In this document: piece after piece, positions 1 to 5,088 of the stretch | How positions within the stretch are numbered: position 1 is the stretch's first letter | Layout of the letters: every line of letters begins with the position of its first letter | Origin: Oscillospiraceae bacterium | GTDB lineage: Bacteria; Bacillota; Clostridia; Oscillospirales; Oscillospiraceae | Assembly (NCBI GenBank): GCA_017501805.1 | Contig: JAFVWG010000260.1 | Span: 1-5,788, forward strand | Reading direction: 5' to 3' | Length of the DNA stretch: 5,788 bases | Position numbers and translations under genes: made by a program | Notes under the pieces: model-generated | The model's input: only the letters and a program-made list of their open reading frames with translations | The model's database searches: none | What the model was told of the DNA's origin: nothing

Positions 1-2
1 CC

Positions 3-95
3 TCCGAGGATAAAACAGAATGCGACAGTGCAAGTCGGGCGGAAGCGGTCAGAGCACCGGGAAAGCCGGCGGACGGTAACGGCTGCGAAAGGTAA
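3..95 (+). CDS. Possible C-terminal tail of an upstream gene (partial)
   Basis: The frame beginning at base 3 is open from the window edge and stops at TAA 93-95, giving about 30 residues that are acidic at first and then rich in Ala, Gly and Pro, ending DGNGCER. It would be the tail of a gene whose body lies outside the window, ending about 60 bp before the next start, which suits a compact operon. No domain can be recognised in so short a piece. Another frame is also open through this stretch, so the choice of frame is weak and the region may simply be a leader. Confidence 0.25.
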   Translation, partial: SEDKTECDSASRAEAVRAPGKPADGNGCER

Positions 96-156
96 CCTCG
101 GCGCCTTCCCCTCCGGGATACACCAAAACAAAAATAACAAATTGGAGGACACCACC

Positions 157-612
157 ATGAAAACAAATTACAGAGAAATCGTAGGAATGCCCAAACTCGC
201 ACCCACCCTCGGAATCACCAGCCTGAAGACTGACCTCAACCTCAAGCAGAAGAAAGCGGTCAAGAACATCAAATACTGCGCGAACGATCAATGGCAATTC
301 GTAAACTCCTGGTACGACGAAAAGAGCGAAGACGCCCGCCAGTTTATGATGGATCCGAAGGCACTCTTCAATACCATTTATAAAGAATCGATGGAGAACG
401 TCTACGACGAAGGCTTCTGCGGCTTTGGAGGCGGCGCAGCTTCCTACCTGAAGGACATCCGCTTCTGCGGAAAGCAATTCCTGCAGACGGTAACCTTCTA
501 CTACCTCGCGAAGCTCCTCGAAGATAGCGTCCCGGAGGTTGACGGCACCGAGGAAGATGCGGAGCGCGTAGCAAACGAGCTCCTGGCTCTCAAAGCAGAG
601 CTGGGACTTTAA
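157..612 (+). CDS. Uncharacterised phage-type protein, 151 aa
   Basis: I do not recognise this protein. The start at 157 was chosen because TTGGAGGA lies at a proper distance upstream and the product begins MKTNYREIV; the same frame is open further upstream, but that extension is arginine-rich and has no ribosome binding site. The middle holds an aromatic, polar stretch (WQFVNSWYDEKSED), then a Gly-rich segment GFCGFGGGAASYL near residues 87-99, and a C-terminal helical region rich in Leu and Glu ending ALKAELGL. It contains three cysteines but no paired metal motif, and no signal peptide or membrane segment, so it is probably cytoplasmic. It is the first complete gene of the plus-strand run; the next gene starts 16 bp after its stop. 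The six residues PEVDGT near its C-terminus recur in the next protein. Confidence 0.82.
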   Translation: MKTNYREIVGMPKLAPTLGITSLKTDLNLKQKKAVKNIKYCANDQWQFVNSWYDEKSEDARQFMMDPKALFNTIYKESMENVYDEGFCGFGGGAASYLKDIRFCGKQFLQTVTFYYLAKLLEDSVPEVDGTEEDAERVANELLALKAELGL

Positions 613-628
613 GGAAGGAGGCAGCCAC

Positions 629-1024
629 ATGAGCAAAGAGCGATACATCATAGACGAGCGAGAGGTAGAACTTCTCGCTCGCTACGAAGGAACGATGGCG
701 CAGGATAAGGACCCGCACCGTTACGATACCTTCGAAAAAGAAACTCTGGCAGACTTCTGCAGGATGAAAGACAGAAGCAATGATTTATTTTTTAAGAGAT
801 ACCAAGCAGCGAGAGAGGTCATAGACCTGATCGCCAAGCAGGTAGGCATCGATCCGGAGAACACCGGCTTCTGGCTCTACTCCCCGGAGGTTGATGGAAC
901 CTCTCCCATAGTCAAGCGTATGGAGGAATGGTTCAGCCGCAGCGGAGAAAAAGCGCAGCTCAAGAGAAGACTTCAGGAATTGGAGCAGGAAAATGCCCTC
1001 CTCCGGTCGCTCATTCAAAAATAA
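629..1024 (+). CDS. Uncharacterised phage-type protein with C-terminal coiled coil, 131 aa
   Basis: The start at 629 follows AAGGAAGGAGG at good spacing. The N-terminal two thirds is charged and helical, with motifs such as DKDPHRYDTFEKETLADFC. The last 27 residues or so (from about 105) form a clear heptad pattern (LKRRLQELEQENALLRSLI) that predicts a parallel coiled coil of leucine-zipper type, so the protein probably forms dimers or docks onto a partner. The preceding helix (KRMEEWFSRSGEKAQ) has basic residues that could border a DNA-binding region, but no bZIP-like or helix-turn-helix fold is evident and such folds are not expected here. No function can be assigned. It lies between two other small unknown genes in one transcription unit. 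Confidence 0.82.
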   Translation: MSKERYIIDEREVELLARYEGTMAQDKDPHRYDTFEKETLADFCRMKDRSNDLFFKRYQAAREVIDLIAKQVGIDPENTGFWLYSPEVDGTSPIVKRMEEWFSRSGEKAQLKRRLQELEQENALLRSLIQK

Positions 1025-1036
1025 GGAGGAACGAAC

Positions 1037-1273
1037 ATGAACTTCACAGACAAGCACGGCACACCCATCCAGGCAGGTATGACCATCAGACACGACAACG
1101 GCGACACCGAAAAGGTGTACGCCACCACGACAGCATCCGGAGACGAAAGCCTCGGCGTCATGGCGACGAACCCCGCGTACCTGAAGCTCCACCCAGACTG
1201 CGAGATCGAATACTACGACCTCTCCAACTTCAACCTGAAGGAATGGGAGATCGTCCAGGAGGTGCAGCCATGA
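1037..1273 (+). CDS. Small conserved phage-type hypothetical protein (GM-I-R-HDNGD motif), 78 aa
   Basis: AAGGAGGA lies just upstream of the ATG at 1037. The product opens DKHGTPIQAGMTIRHDNGD and then EKVYATT, a pattern of short beta strands (D-x-x-G-x-x-I-x-x-GM-x-I) that I know from a widespread small protein of Clostridial phages, and it ends with an aromatic segment EYYDLSNFNLKEWEIV typical of the same group. The fold is probably a small beta barrel; its role is unknown in that family as far as I know. No cysteine pair and no membrane segment are present. Its stop codon overlaps the next start by ATGA, which suggests translational coupling. Confidence 0.85.
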   Translation: MNFTDKHGTPIQAGMTIRHDNGDTEKVYATTTASGDESLGVMATNPAYLKLHPDCEIEYYDLSNFNLKEWEIVQEVQP

Positions 1274-1446
1274 AACAGATGATCCTGACCGTGCCCCTCA
1301 AGGAGGGCGAGAAGATCCCCGCGAGCATTCTCGTAGCAGCAAGCCGAATCGCCGGCGCCGTAGCCGACACCGTGAGCCACGTCGAGATCCGCGACGAAGA
1401 CGGCCGCACGTACACACTCACCAGACCGAAGGAGGCAACAGCATGA
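1270..1446 (+). CDS. Small hypothetical protein, 58 aa
   Basis: This gene starts inside the end of the previous one (ATGA at 1270-1273) and has CAGGAGGTG as its ribosome binding site. A longer reading of the same frame begins at 928, but it lies across two better-supported genes and gives an implausible basic protein, so the short form is preferred. The product begins MKQMILTVPLKEGEKIPASI, continues with a small Ala-rich helix, and ends with a beta-like VEIRDEDGRTYTLTRP segment. I do not recognise a family. Its end overlaps the next gene by ATGA, so it is one link in a chain of coupled genes. Confidence 0.75.
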   Translation: MKQMILTVPLKEGEKIPASILVAASRIAGAVADTVSHVEIRDEDGRTYTLTRPKEATA

Positions 1447-1742
1447 GCCAGAGAGAACGTATGCTGCAGGAGGTCAAATACATAACCTCCTGCGAGGAAT
1501 TCACGCCGGAAGACATCGTCGACCACCTTCTGTATCGCGGGGCGCTTATGCCGCCCTGCCCGATCGGAACCAAGATATACATCCTGGTAACCAAGCGACC
1601 CAAAATCACCCACCCGGAATTCACATTCATAAAGGAATCGCGCCTCACCTACTACAACCTGGAGCGCGTCCTGGCGGAATTCGGAAAGACCGTATTCCTC
1701 GACTACGAGGCAGCGAAAGAAGCAAAGGAGAAGATGAAATGA
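1443..1742 (+). CDS. Phage-type hypothetical protein with CPIGTKIY and FGKTVFL motifs, 99 aa
   Basis: AAGGAGGCAACAGC precedes the ATG at 1443, which overlaps the previous stop. The N-terminal 30 residues form a helix (MLQEVKYITSC, then FTPEDIVDHLL). At about residues 39-46 is CPIGTKIY and near the C-terminus is FGKTVFLDYEAAKEAKEKM. The two motifs together are a signature I know from short uncharacterised proteins scattered through Clostridial prophages, where the ending usually reads FGKTVFLTREEAE. The function of that family is not known to me. Three cysteines are present (C17, C39 and none paired closely otherwise: only two are certain in this reading), so a metal site is possible but not shown. 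The stop overlaps the next start (ATGA). Confidence 0.83.
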   Translation: MSQRERMLQEVKYITSCEEFTPEDIVDHLLYRGALMPPCPIGTKIYILVTKRPKITHPEFTFIKESRLTYYNLERVLAEFGKTVFLDYEAAKEAKEKMK

Positions 1743-2197
1743 ACCTCAAGCAAGCGATAACCGTGCTCGACAGCACGATCCCGCCGTCGAACAATAAGAT
1801 GGTGGACATGGAGCACCTCCCGATCGCCCAGGCGTGGGAGACCATCAAAGCCGCCCTGAAATTAGGGCAAATTCAGACCGAAGGCAGACTGACCGCGTAC
1901 AACGACGGACTGCCATACTTCCCGGAGTGCTTCAAAGAGCCATGCTCCGGTATGGGATGCAAGAAGAAGGACTGCGAATTCATGACAGACGTCTGCAGGA
2001 AGCTCGCCGCCTTCGAAGGAGAAGCAGAAAAGAAGGACAAAGGCTGCCATTGGTGCAAAATGCAGACCGACGAATTCGGAGACCAGAGTATGACCGCGAG
2101 CGAGATCAAGGTCATCAGCCAGGATCGCTTCGGAAAGAGAGAGCTGCCGAGAAAATTCTGCTCGGTATGCGGAAGAGAGCTGGAGGTGGAAGAATGA
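1739..2197 (+). CDS. Cysteine-rich zinc-ribbon-like phage protein, 152 aa
   Basis: The start at 1739 overlaps the previous stop and follows AAAGGAGAAG. Residues 1-55 are helical and contain MEHLPIAQAW and EGRLTAYNDG; the second resembles the LxAYED motif common in small Clostridial phage proteins. The rest is rich in cysteine. A central cluster has C64, C69, C74, C79 and C86, with even four-residue gaps among the first four. A C-terminal pair of knuckles, C103-x-x-C106 and C141-x-x-C144 followed by GREL, looks like a treble-clef or zinc-ribbon site of the CxxC...CxxCGR type. Zinc binding is therefore likely at the C-terminus; the ligand of the central cluster is open. No enzyme motif is visible. 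Function is unknown; a nucleic-acid or protein adaptor role is a guess from the ribbon. Confidence 0.85.
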   Translation: MNLKQAITVLDSTIPPSNNKMVDMEHLPIAQAWETIKAALKLGQIQTEGRLTAYNDGLPYFPECFKEPCSGMGCKKKDCEFMTDVCRKLAAFEGEAEKKDKGCHWCKMQTDEFGDQSMTASEIKVISQDRFGKRELPRKFCSVCGRELEVEE

Positions 2198-2772
2198 AAA
2201 AATGGGTAGTATTCTACGCCCCGGACGGACGCGAGCTCCTGGCTTACACCCTGGAGGGCACCTTTGAGGGCGAGCTCGAAGCCACGAAGAACCAGCTGGC
2301 ACATGAGAACGGCATCAGACCGGAGGACATCGCCGTGAAGCTGGAGGAAGACGCCGATCGCAAAAAGAACGCAGCCGCGCTGCAGGAAGCCAGAGACGCA
2401 CTCCTGACGTCGTTCCCGAACAGCTTCATCAACCCGCGCGACGAATTCATCGCCCACGAAAGAAGCAACCAGTACATCATCCTATCGAACTGCAGAACCC
2501 CGGAAGACATCGAGTGTAAAGTCCTCGAATGGTTCTCCAGACCGGCGCACAAAACAGCGCCATACTCGCAGGAGTGGCGCAACCGGAGATTTCACGAATT
2601 CATGCTGCAGGGCGTGAACAACTTCCTGGACACAGCCTTCTCGGAGGACGACATCGCCTTCATTTACGATGTCCTCGGAAATGCCTGCAAGCACAGCCTC
2701 ACGGTAGAATTCGTAAGACACGGAATGTCCATCGCCTGGCTGAAGGAGGAGGTCGAGAAACGTGAATCTTAA
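2194..2772 (+). CDS. Uncharacterised phage-type protein, apparently two modules, 192 aa
   Basis: The ATG at 2194 overlaps the previous stop (ATGA) and has TGGAGGTGG upstream. The frame extends left to 1834, but this only shadows the preceding gene. Residues 1-50 (YTLEGTFEGELEATKNQLA and then GIRPEDIAVKL) look like a small alpha/beta unit. A charged linker (EEDADRKKN) leads to a second unit from about residue 70 to 185, with FINPRDEFIAHERSNQYI, CKVLEWFSRPAHKTAPYS, FMLQGVNNFL and FIYDVLGNACKHSLTVEFV. The second unit matches my memory of a standalone uncharacterised protein common in Firmicutes phages. No catalytic motif is evident; the conserved aromatic and His/Cys positions could form an active site, but this is only inference. 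It is the largest gene of the operon. Confidence 0.84.
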   Translation: MKKWVVFYAPDGRELLAYTLEGTFEGELEATKNQLAHENGIRPEDIAVKLEEDADRKKNAAALQEARDALLTSFPNSFINPRDEFIAHERSNQYIILSNCRTPEDIECKVLEWFSRPAHKTAPYSQEWRNRRFHEFMLQGVNNFLDTAFSEDDIAFIYDVLGNACKHSLTVEFVRHGMSIAWLKEEVEKRES

Positions 2773-2980
2773 AGAAGCGACCGAGGCAGCCAAGCAGCGC
2801 CTGCCGGTCATTCACAACGGAATCGAATACCTTCGCATCAAGCAGGCGGGGTACGATTACGACGACCAGGGCAACCCGACGCCCTTCGTACAGCTGCTCG
2901 ACAAATGCAAGCACAGCGTATCATACGCCGACCCGGCGAGAGTAACACTAAAGGAGGAAACACCATGTACAGAATCGTGA
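2762..2980 (+). CDS. Small phage-type hypothetical protein, GTG start, 72 aa
   Basis: Translation probably starts at GTG 2762, 11 bp inside the end of the previous gene, with AAGGAGGAGG just upstream. The product opens MNLKEATEAAKQRLPVIHNG, close in style to a short Clostridial phage family that begins with a helix, then an IEY beta strand, and ends in a strand pair like VQLLDKCKHSVSYADPARV. Its first residues (MNLK-Q/E-A) resemble those of the cysteine-rich protein upstream, which may reflect similar N-terminal helices or chance. The end overlaps the next gene by 16 bp. No function is known to me. Confidence 0.8.
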   Translation: MNLKEATEAAKQRLPVIHNGIEYLRIKQAGYDYDDQGNPTPFVQLLDKCKHSVSYADPARVTLKEETPCTES

Positions 2981-3117
2981 GATACTACAACGGCACCAAA
3001 GGCTACGGCCGCAAATTTGAAACAGAAAAAGAAGCGAGAGACCACATCGCCACGGATCCGAAGATCCAGCAGGACATCGCGGACGGCTTCAGCTTCGACG
3101 TGGAGGAATGCGACTGA
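2965..3117 (+). CDS. Very small phage-type hypothetical protein, 50 aa
   Basis: AAGGAGGAAACACC precedes the ATG at 2965, 16 bp before the previous stop. The product MYRIVRYYNGTKG... has a beta strand with paired aromatics, then a helix (ETEKEARDHIATDP) and an acidic end (FDVEECD). The pattern resembles the tiny phage proteins that begin MYRIVR and carry an EEAQAHC-DP helix, but the match is partial and from memory. The stop and the next start share one base (TGATG). Confidence 0.78.
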   Translation: MYRIVRYYNGTKGYGRKFETEKEARDHIATDPKIQQDIADGFSFDVEECD

Positions 3118-3335
3118 TGGAGAAAACATACAAAGTCAAGGTGCAGCGCCCCATCTTTCCCGAAGGATCACCGGCGCTCGTTTATAGCAAATGCGGAACC
3201 ATACCGCCCACCCACCTACCGCTCGAAGGTCCCCTCAAGGATGCCCTGGGCGATCGCGACAAGGCATACTTCAGATGCCGCGTCGAAGGCACGCTCCTGG
3301 TGATCCTGAAGGAGCTGCGCCACCAGAACTGGTAG
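3117..3335 (+). CDS. Small phage-type hypothetical protein, 72 aa
   Basis: Two in-frame starts exist, at 3108 and 3117. GGAGG at 3102-3106 sits only about 1-2 bp from the first but about 10 bp from the second, so 3117 is chosen; it also forms a TGATG junction with the preceding stop. The product has VQRPIFPEGSPALVYSK near the N-terminus, then DALGDRDKAYFRCRVEGTLLVILKE, and ends QNW. This matches the layout of a short orphan family in Clostridial prophages in which PLFP-x-x-x-P-x-LVY and a final W are conserved, as I remember it. It is the last gene of the packed operon; a new promoter follows 55 bp after its stop. Confidence 0.8.
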   Translation: MEKTYKVKVQRPIFPEGSPALVYSKCGTIPPTHLPLEGPLKDALGDRDKAYFRCRVEGTLLVILKELRHQNW

Positions 3336-3353
3336 AAATCCCGCAAAGCGAGA

Positions 3354-3369
3354 TGTTCCACGTGAAACA
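3354..3369. promoter_or_regulatory. parS: parS-type ParB/Spo0J binding site
   Basis: The 16 bases TGTTCCACGTGAAACA match the known bacterial chromosomal parS consensus TGTTNCACGTGAAACA at every defined position; the only departure from the perfect palindrome TGTTTCACGTGAAACA is one base. In Firmicutes such sites load the ParB/Spo0J clamp and through it recruit SMC near the replication origin. Here the site lies 18 bp after the last operon gene and 20 bp before the -35 box of the RHH gene, outside any well-supported coding region. No parA or parB gene is in the window, so binding would rely on host ParB or on a protein encoded elsewhere. The sequence match is certain; binding in the cell is inferred. 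Confidence 0.85.
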
Positions 3370-3389
3370 CTCGACTACCGAGAAACCCA

Positions 3390-3418
3390 TTGAAAAACCA
3401 GCCGGGAAATGATATAAT
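3390..3418 (+). promoter_or_regulatory. Sigma-A type promoter for the RHH gene
   Basis: TTGAAA at 3390-3395 and TATAAT at 3413-3418 are separated by exactly 17 bp. The -10 box is consensus and the -35 box differs from TTGACA at one position. Transcription would begin near 3425, giving a very short leader with the ribosome binding site AAAAGGAGGAG at 3432-3442 and the ATG at 3449. This separates the RHH gene from the long operon upstream. Confidence 0.85.
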
Positions 3419-3448
3419 AAACCAACGGCTGAAAAGGAGGAGATCGCA

Positions 3449-3670
3449 ATGGCATACGGAAGACCCATGAAGAACAAGACCAGGCGCGTACCGGTCACGG
3501 TACACATTCCCGTCGGTATGCTTGACCTTATCGACGACTACGTCGAGAAGCACAGCGAGGAGACCGAAACCGCATACAGCCGGTCGGACTTTTACAACGA
3601 AGCAGCGGTGGCTTTGCTTCAGAGCAAAGGCGTGGACGTTGACGAAGACGGAAGCGTAACAAAAGCGTAA
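3449..3670 (+). CDS. Ribbon-helix-helix (CopG/Arc-like) DNA-binding protein, 73 aa
   Basis: The ATG at 3449 follows AAAAGGAGGAG. After a basic N-terminal arm (RPMKNKTRR) comes a strand, VPVTVHIP at residues 14-21, a first helix (GMLDLIDDYVEKH, 23-35), a loop of acidic residues, and a second helix starting at SRSDFYNEAAVALLQ (44-58). The strand with alternating residues, the helix, and the S-R-S/D helix start make the RHH fold likely; the family works as dimers that insert the strand pair into the DNA major groove. It has its own strong promoter next to the parS-type site, so it may regulate itself, the nearby integrase region or the element's maintenance; none of these is shown. Its last codons lie in a 20-bp direct repeat. 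Confidence 0.85.
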   Translation: MAYGRPMKNKTRRVPVTVHIPVGMLDLIDDYVEKHSEETETAYSRSDFYNEAAVALLQSKGVDVDEDGSVTKA

Positions 3671-3672
3671 CA
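3653..3672. repeat. 20-bp direct repeat, copy 1 (GCGTAAC-type)
   Basis: AGCGTAACAAAAGCGTAACA covers the end and stop codon of the RHH gene. It is itself two GCGTAAC units 12 bp apart. It matches the copy at 3844-3863 at 18 of 20 positions in the same orientation. Such repeats close to an integrase gene may be arm-type binding sites or parts of an attachment region; this is inference. Confidence 0.6.
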
Positions 3673-3792
3673 GAAAAATCGCAAGCCGAAACCACCAGAG
3701 ACAATAGAGATAATAGAGGCACGAAATGCACCAGAAAACACGACACAAAACCTCGTGCCAACCCGCTACGAAAGAGTGGGAATAAGAACCAA

Positions 3793-3839
3793 AAAGCCGT
3801 AACCCCTTGAAAATAAAGGGATTACGGCTTTATTTTTTT
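3793..3839 (+). terminator. Rho-independent terminator between convergent genes, probably bidirectional
   Basis: AAAGCCGTAA at 3793-3802 pairs fully with TTACGGCTTT at 3822-3831. After one mismatch (3803/3821) the inner CCCTT (3804-3808) pairs with AAGGG (3816-3820), leaving a 7-base loop. The stem is followed by T-A-TTTTTTT on the plus strand. On the minus strand the tract after the stem is TTTTT, so it can also stop integrase transcripts. About 123 bp separate the RHH stop from the stem; apart from the repeat and a weak 7-bp inverted repeat (3718-3724 with 3753-3759) I see nothing in them. Confidence 0.9.
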
Positions 3840-3843
3840 ACCC

Positions 3844-3863
3844 AGCGTACCAAAAACGTAACA
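3844..3863. repeat. 20-bp direct repeat, copy 2 (GCGTAAC-type)
   Basis: AGCGTACCAAAAACGTAACA ends two bases before the integrase stop codon. It differs from copy 1 (3653-3672) only at two positions over 20, and starts 191 bp after it. The terminator lies between the two copies. Confidence 0.6.
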
Positions 3864-3865
3864 CT

Positions 3866-4978
3866 TTACTGCAAGTCCTCGATTTTTTTCTCGAACTCCG
3901 AGACCACGCCGGCATAATTCTCGGCTTCGTCAGTTTCCAACCGGGAGGAGACCTCCTCCTGCTTATCCGGATACAAATGCGAGTACGTCTGCAGCGTCGT
4001 CTGGATGTTTTCGTGCCCCAGACGTTCAGACACCAGGAGCGGAGAGAAACCCATCTCGATCAGAAGCGAAGCGTGAGAGTGCCGGAGGTCGTGAACGCGG
4101 ATCCTTTTCACGCCTGCAGCTTTGCTACCGCTCGCCATTTCGTTAGAGAGGACGTGCTTCGTGAAATAGAACAGACGGTCGCCAGGCTCATAGTCAACCA
4201 GCCGATCGGCGTAGTCGCGGATCAGAGCCAGGACGAAACGAGGAACCGAGACGACACGGTTCGAGCGCGGCGTCTTCGGAGGCTGCACAACCGTCTCACC
4301 TTTGACCTGCGCCGCCGTTTTCGTTATGGAAATGCGCGACCGCTCGAAGTCCACGTCCAGGAGCGTCAGAGCCAGCAGCTCCCCGGACCGCATACCAGTC
4401 CAGAACAGCAGCTCGAAAGCCAGCCTCGCGGCTGGTTTTTTTACGCACTCAATGAAGCGACGGAATTCGTCGCGCGTCCAGAACTGCATCTCATCAGCCG
4501 TCTTCTTCCCGAAGGGACCACACACCACTACCGGATTTGACGGCAACCCATAGAACCGGACGGCGTAATTCATCACCGCCGACATTTGATTATTGACAGT
4601 CTTCAGATACGTGGGAGAATACCCAGCAGGATCCGCGAGCAGACCGTTCTGCCACCGGCGAATCATCGTGGGCGTGATTTCGTTCACCGGCACAGACCGG
4701 AACGTGGGTAGAATTTTAGAATCGAAGAGCCAGCGCTTATTCTCCAACGTCGTCGGACGAAGACGCGAGCTGCAGTCCTCCATGTAGAGCTCCACCAGGG
4801 AGCCGAAGGACATATCGGTACCGCCGCCCTTCTTCTTCAGAAATTCGCGCTCGAACTCCAAAGCCTCCCGGCGCGTTTTGAAGCCTTCCTTCTTTTTCTG
4901 CCGGCGTGTACCGTCCCAATCCTTATACCGGAACGAGACGAACCACGTGCCGCGTTTTTCATTTTTATAGACTGGCAT
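3866..4978 (-). CDS. int: Site-specific tyrosine recombinase (phage/ICE integrase), 370 aa
   Basis: This enzyme should integrate and excise the element by cutting and rejoining DNA through a 3'-phosphotyrosyl intermediate. Residues 1-50 (GTWFVSFRYKDWDGTRRQKKK, EREF) look like the AP2-like arm-binding domain; about 55-150 is the SAM-like core-binding domain; about 165-340 is the catalytic domain. The expected catalytic set is complete: R197 in TGMRSGE, K220 in SITKTA, H296 and R299 in HDLRH, H322 in LGH, and the nucleophile Y332 in TYSHLYP. The length is typical for Firmicutes phage and Tn916-like integrases. The ATG at 4978 is chosen because AAGGAGG lies 7 bp upstream; the longer start at 5008 is not an ATG with a usable site. 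It is the last gene of a minus-strand unit, and no excisionase is visible next to it. Confidence 0.96.
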   Translation of the reverse strand: MPVYKNEKRGTWFVSFRYKDWDGTRRQKKKEGFKTRREALEFEREFLKKKGGGTDMSFGSLVELYMEDCSSRLRPTTLENKRWLFDSKILPTFRSVPVNEITPTMIRRWQNGLLADPAGYSPTYLKTVNNQMSAVMNYAVRFYGLPSNPVVVCGPFGKKTADEMQFWTRDEFRRFIECVKKPAARLAFELLFWTGMRSGELLALTLLDVDFERSRISITKTAAQVKGETVVQPPKTPRSNRVVSVPRFVLALIRDYADRLVDYEPGDRLFYFTKHVLSNEMASGSKAAGVKRIRVHDLRHSHASLLIEMGFSPLLVSERLGHENIQTTLQTYSHLYPDKQEEVSSRLETDEAENYAGVVSEFEKKIEDLQ

Positions 4979-5006
4979 CAGACCGCCTCCTTCTTTTGCA
5001 CAGTAC

Positions 5007-5019
5007 AAGCACGGTGCTT
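5007..5019. repeat. Short inverted repeat in the integrase leader
   Basis: AAGCAC and GTGCTT form 6-bp arms around a single G. It lies about 29 bp before the integrase start on the minus strand, in the spacer upstream of its ribosome binding site. It could be an operator for a dimeric regulator. With arms of 6 bp chance is a real alternative. Confidence 0.35.
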
Positions 5020-5025
5020 TCCGCG

Positions 5026-5088
5026 CCTTATCCCTTAAACCTTAAACTTCAAACCTCATCCCTTAAATGGGGTACCTCAACCCTCAAA
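5026..5088. repeat. Degenerate tandem heptanucleotide repeat (9 units)
   Basis: In steps of exactly 7 bases the plus strand reads CCTTATC, CCTTAAA, CCTTAAA, CTTCAAA, CCTCATC, CCTTAAA, TGGGGTA, CCTCAAC, CCTCAAA. Eight of nine units fit a C-Y-T-Y-A pattern; only the seventh breaks it, without losing the phase. On the minus strand, the direction of the integrase, the units read TTTAAGG or TTTGAGG. The block fills most of the 105-bp spacer between the MuF-like gene and the integrase and just reaches the stop codon of the former. No clear sigma-A promoter is visible in this spacer, so the integrase may be read from further upstream. Confidence 0.75.

Noticed and set aside
28..156. N-terminal extension of the first gene upstream of 157
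   Set aside because: The extension is arginine-rich and unlike the rest, and a good ribosome binding site sits directly before the ATG at 157.
1834..2193. Long upstream extension of the 192-aa gene
   Set aside because: It reads through the cysteine-rich gene in another frame and gives an arginine-rich product; the ATGA overlap with a ribosome binding site at 2194 is a better start.
3353..3412. Micro-ORF starting MFHVKH across the parS-type site (19 codons)
   Set aside because: It has no ribosome binding site, and MFHVKH is simply what the parS sequence encodes in this frame. The region is better explained as regulatory DNA.
3182..3748. Minus-strand open frame of 188 codons opposite the RHH gene and control region
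   Set aside because: It runs antisense to two supported genes, across a promoter and the parS-type site, and its Phe/Cys-rich product looks like a shadow.
3671..3792. Small structured RNA in the gap after the RHH gene
   Set aside because: The only pairing seen is a 7-bp stem with a 28-base loop (3718-3724 with 3753-3759), which is too weak to support an RNA gene.
3977..4540. Plus-strand open frame of 187 codons opposite the integrase
   Set aside because: It is antisense to conserved catalytic motifs of the integrase, has no good ribosome binding site, and has the Arg/His-rich composition typical of a shadow frame.
4901..4960. Second parS-like site around a CACGTG core near 4943
   Set aside because: Only the CACGTG core matches; the flanking TGTT and AAACA parts are absent. 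The same holds for the core near 5231.
5026..5088. Telomere-like repeat (plant CCCTAAA type) or CRISPR array
   Set aside because: The units only resemble the plant telomere heptamer and vary too much; there are no spacers, so it is not CRISPR. A bacterial degenerate heptad repeat fits better.
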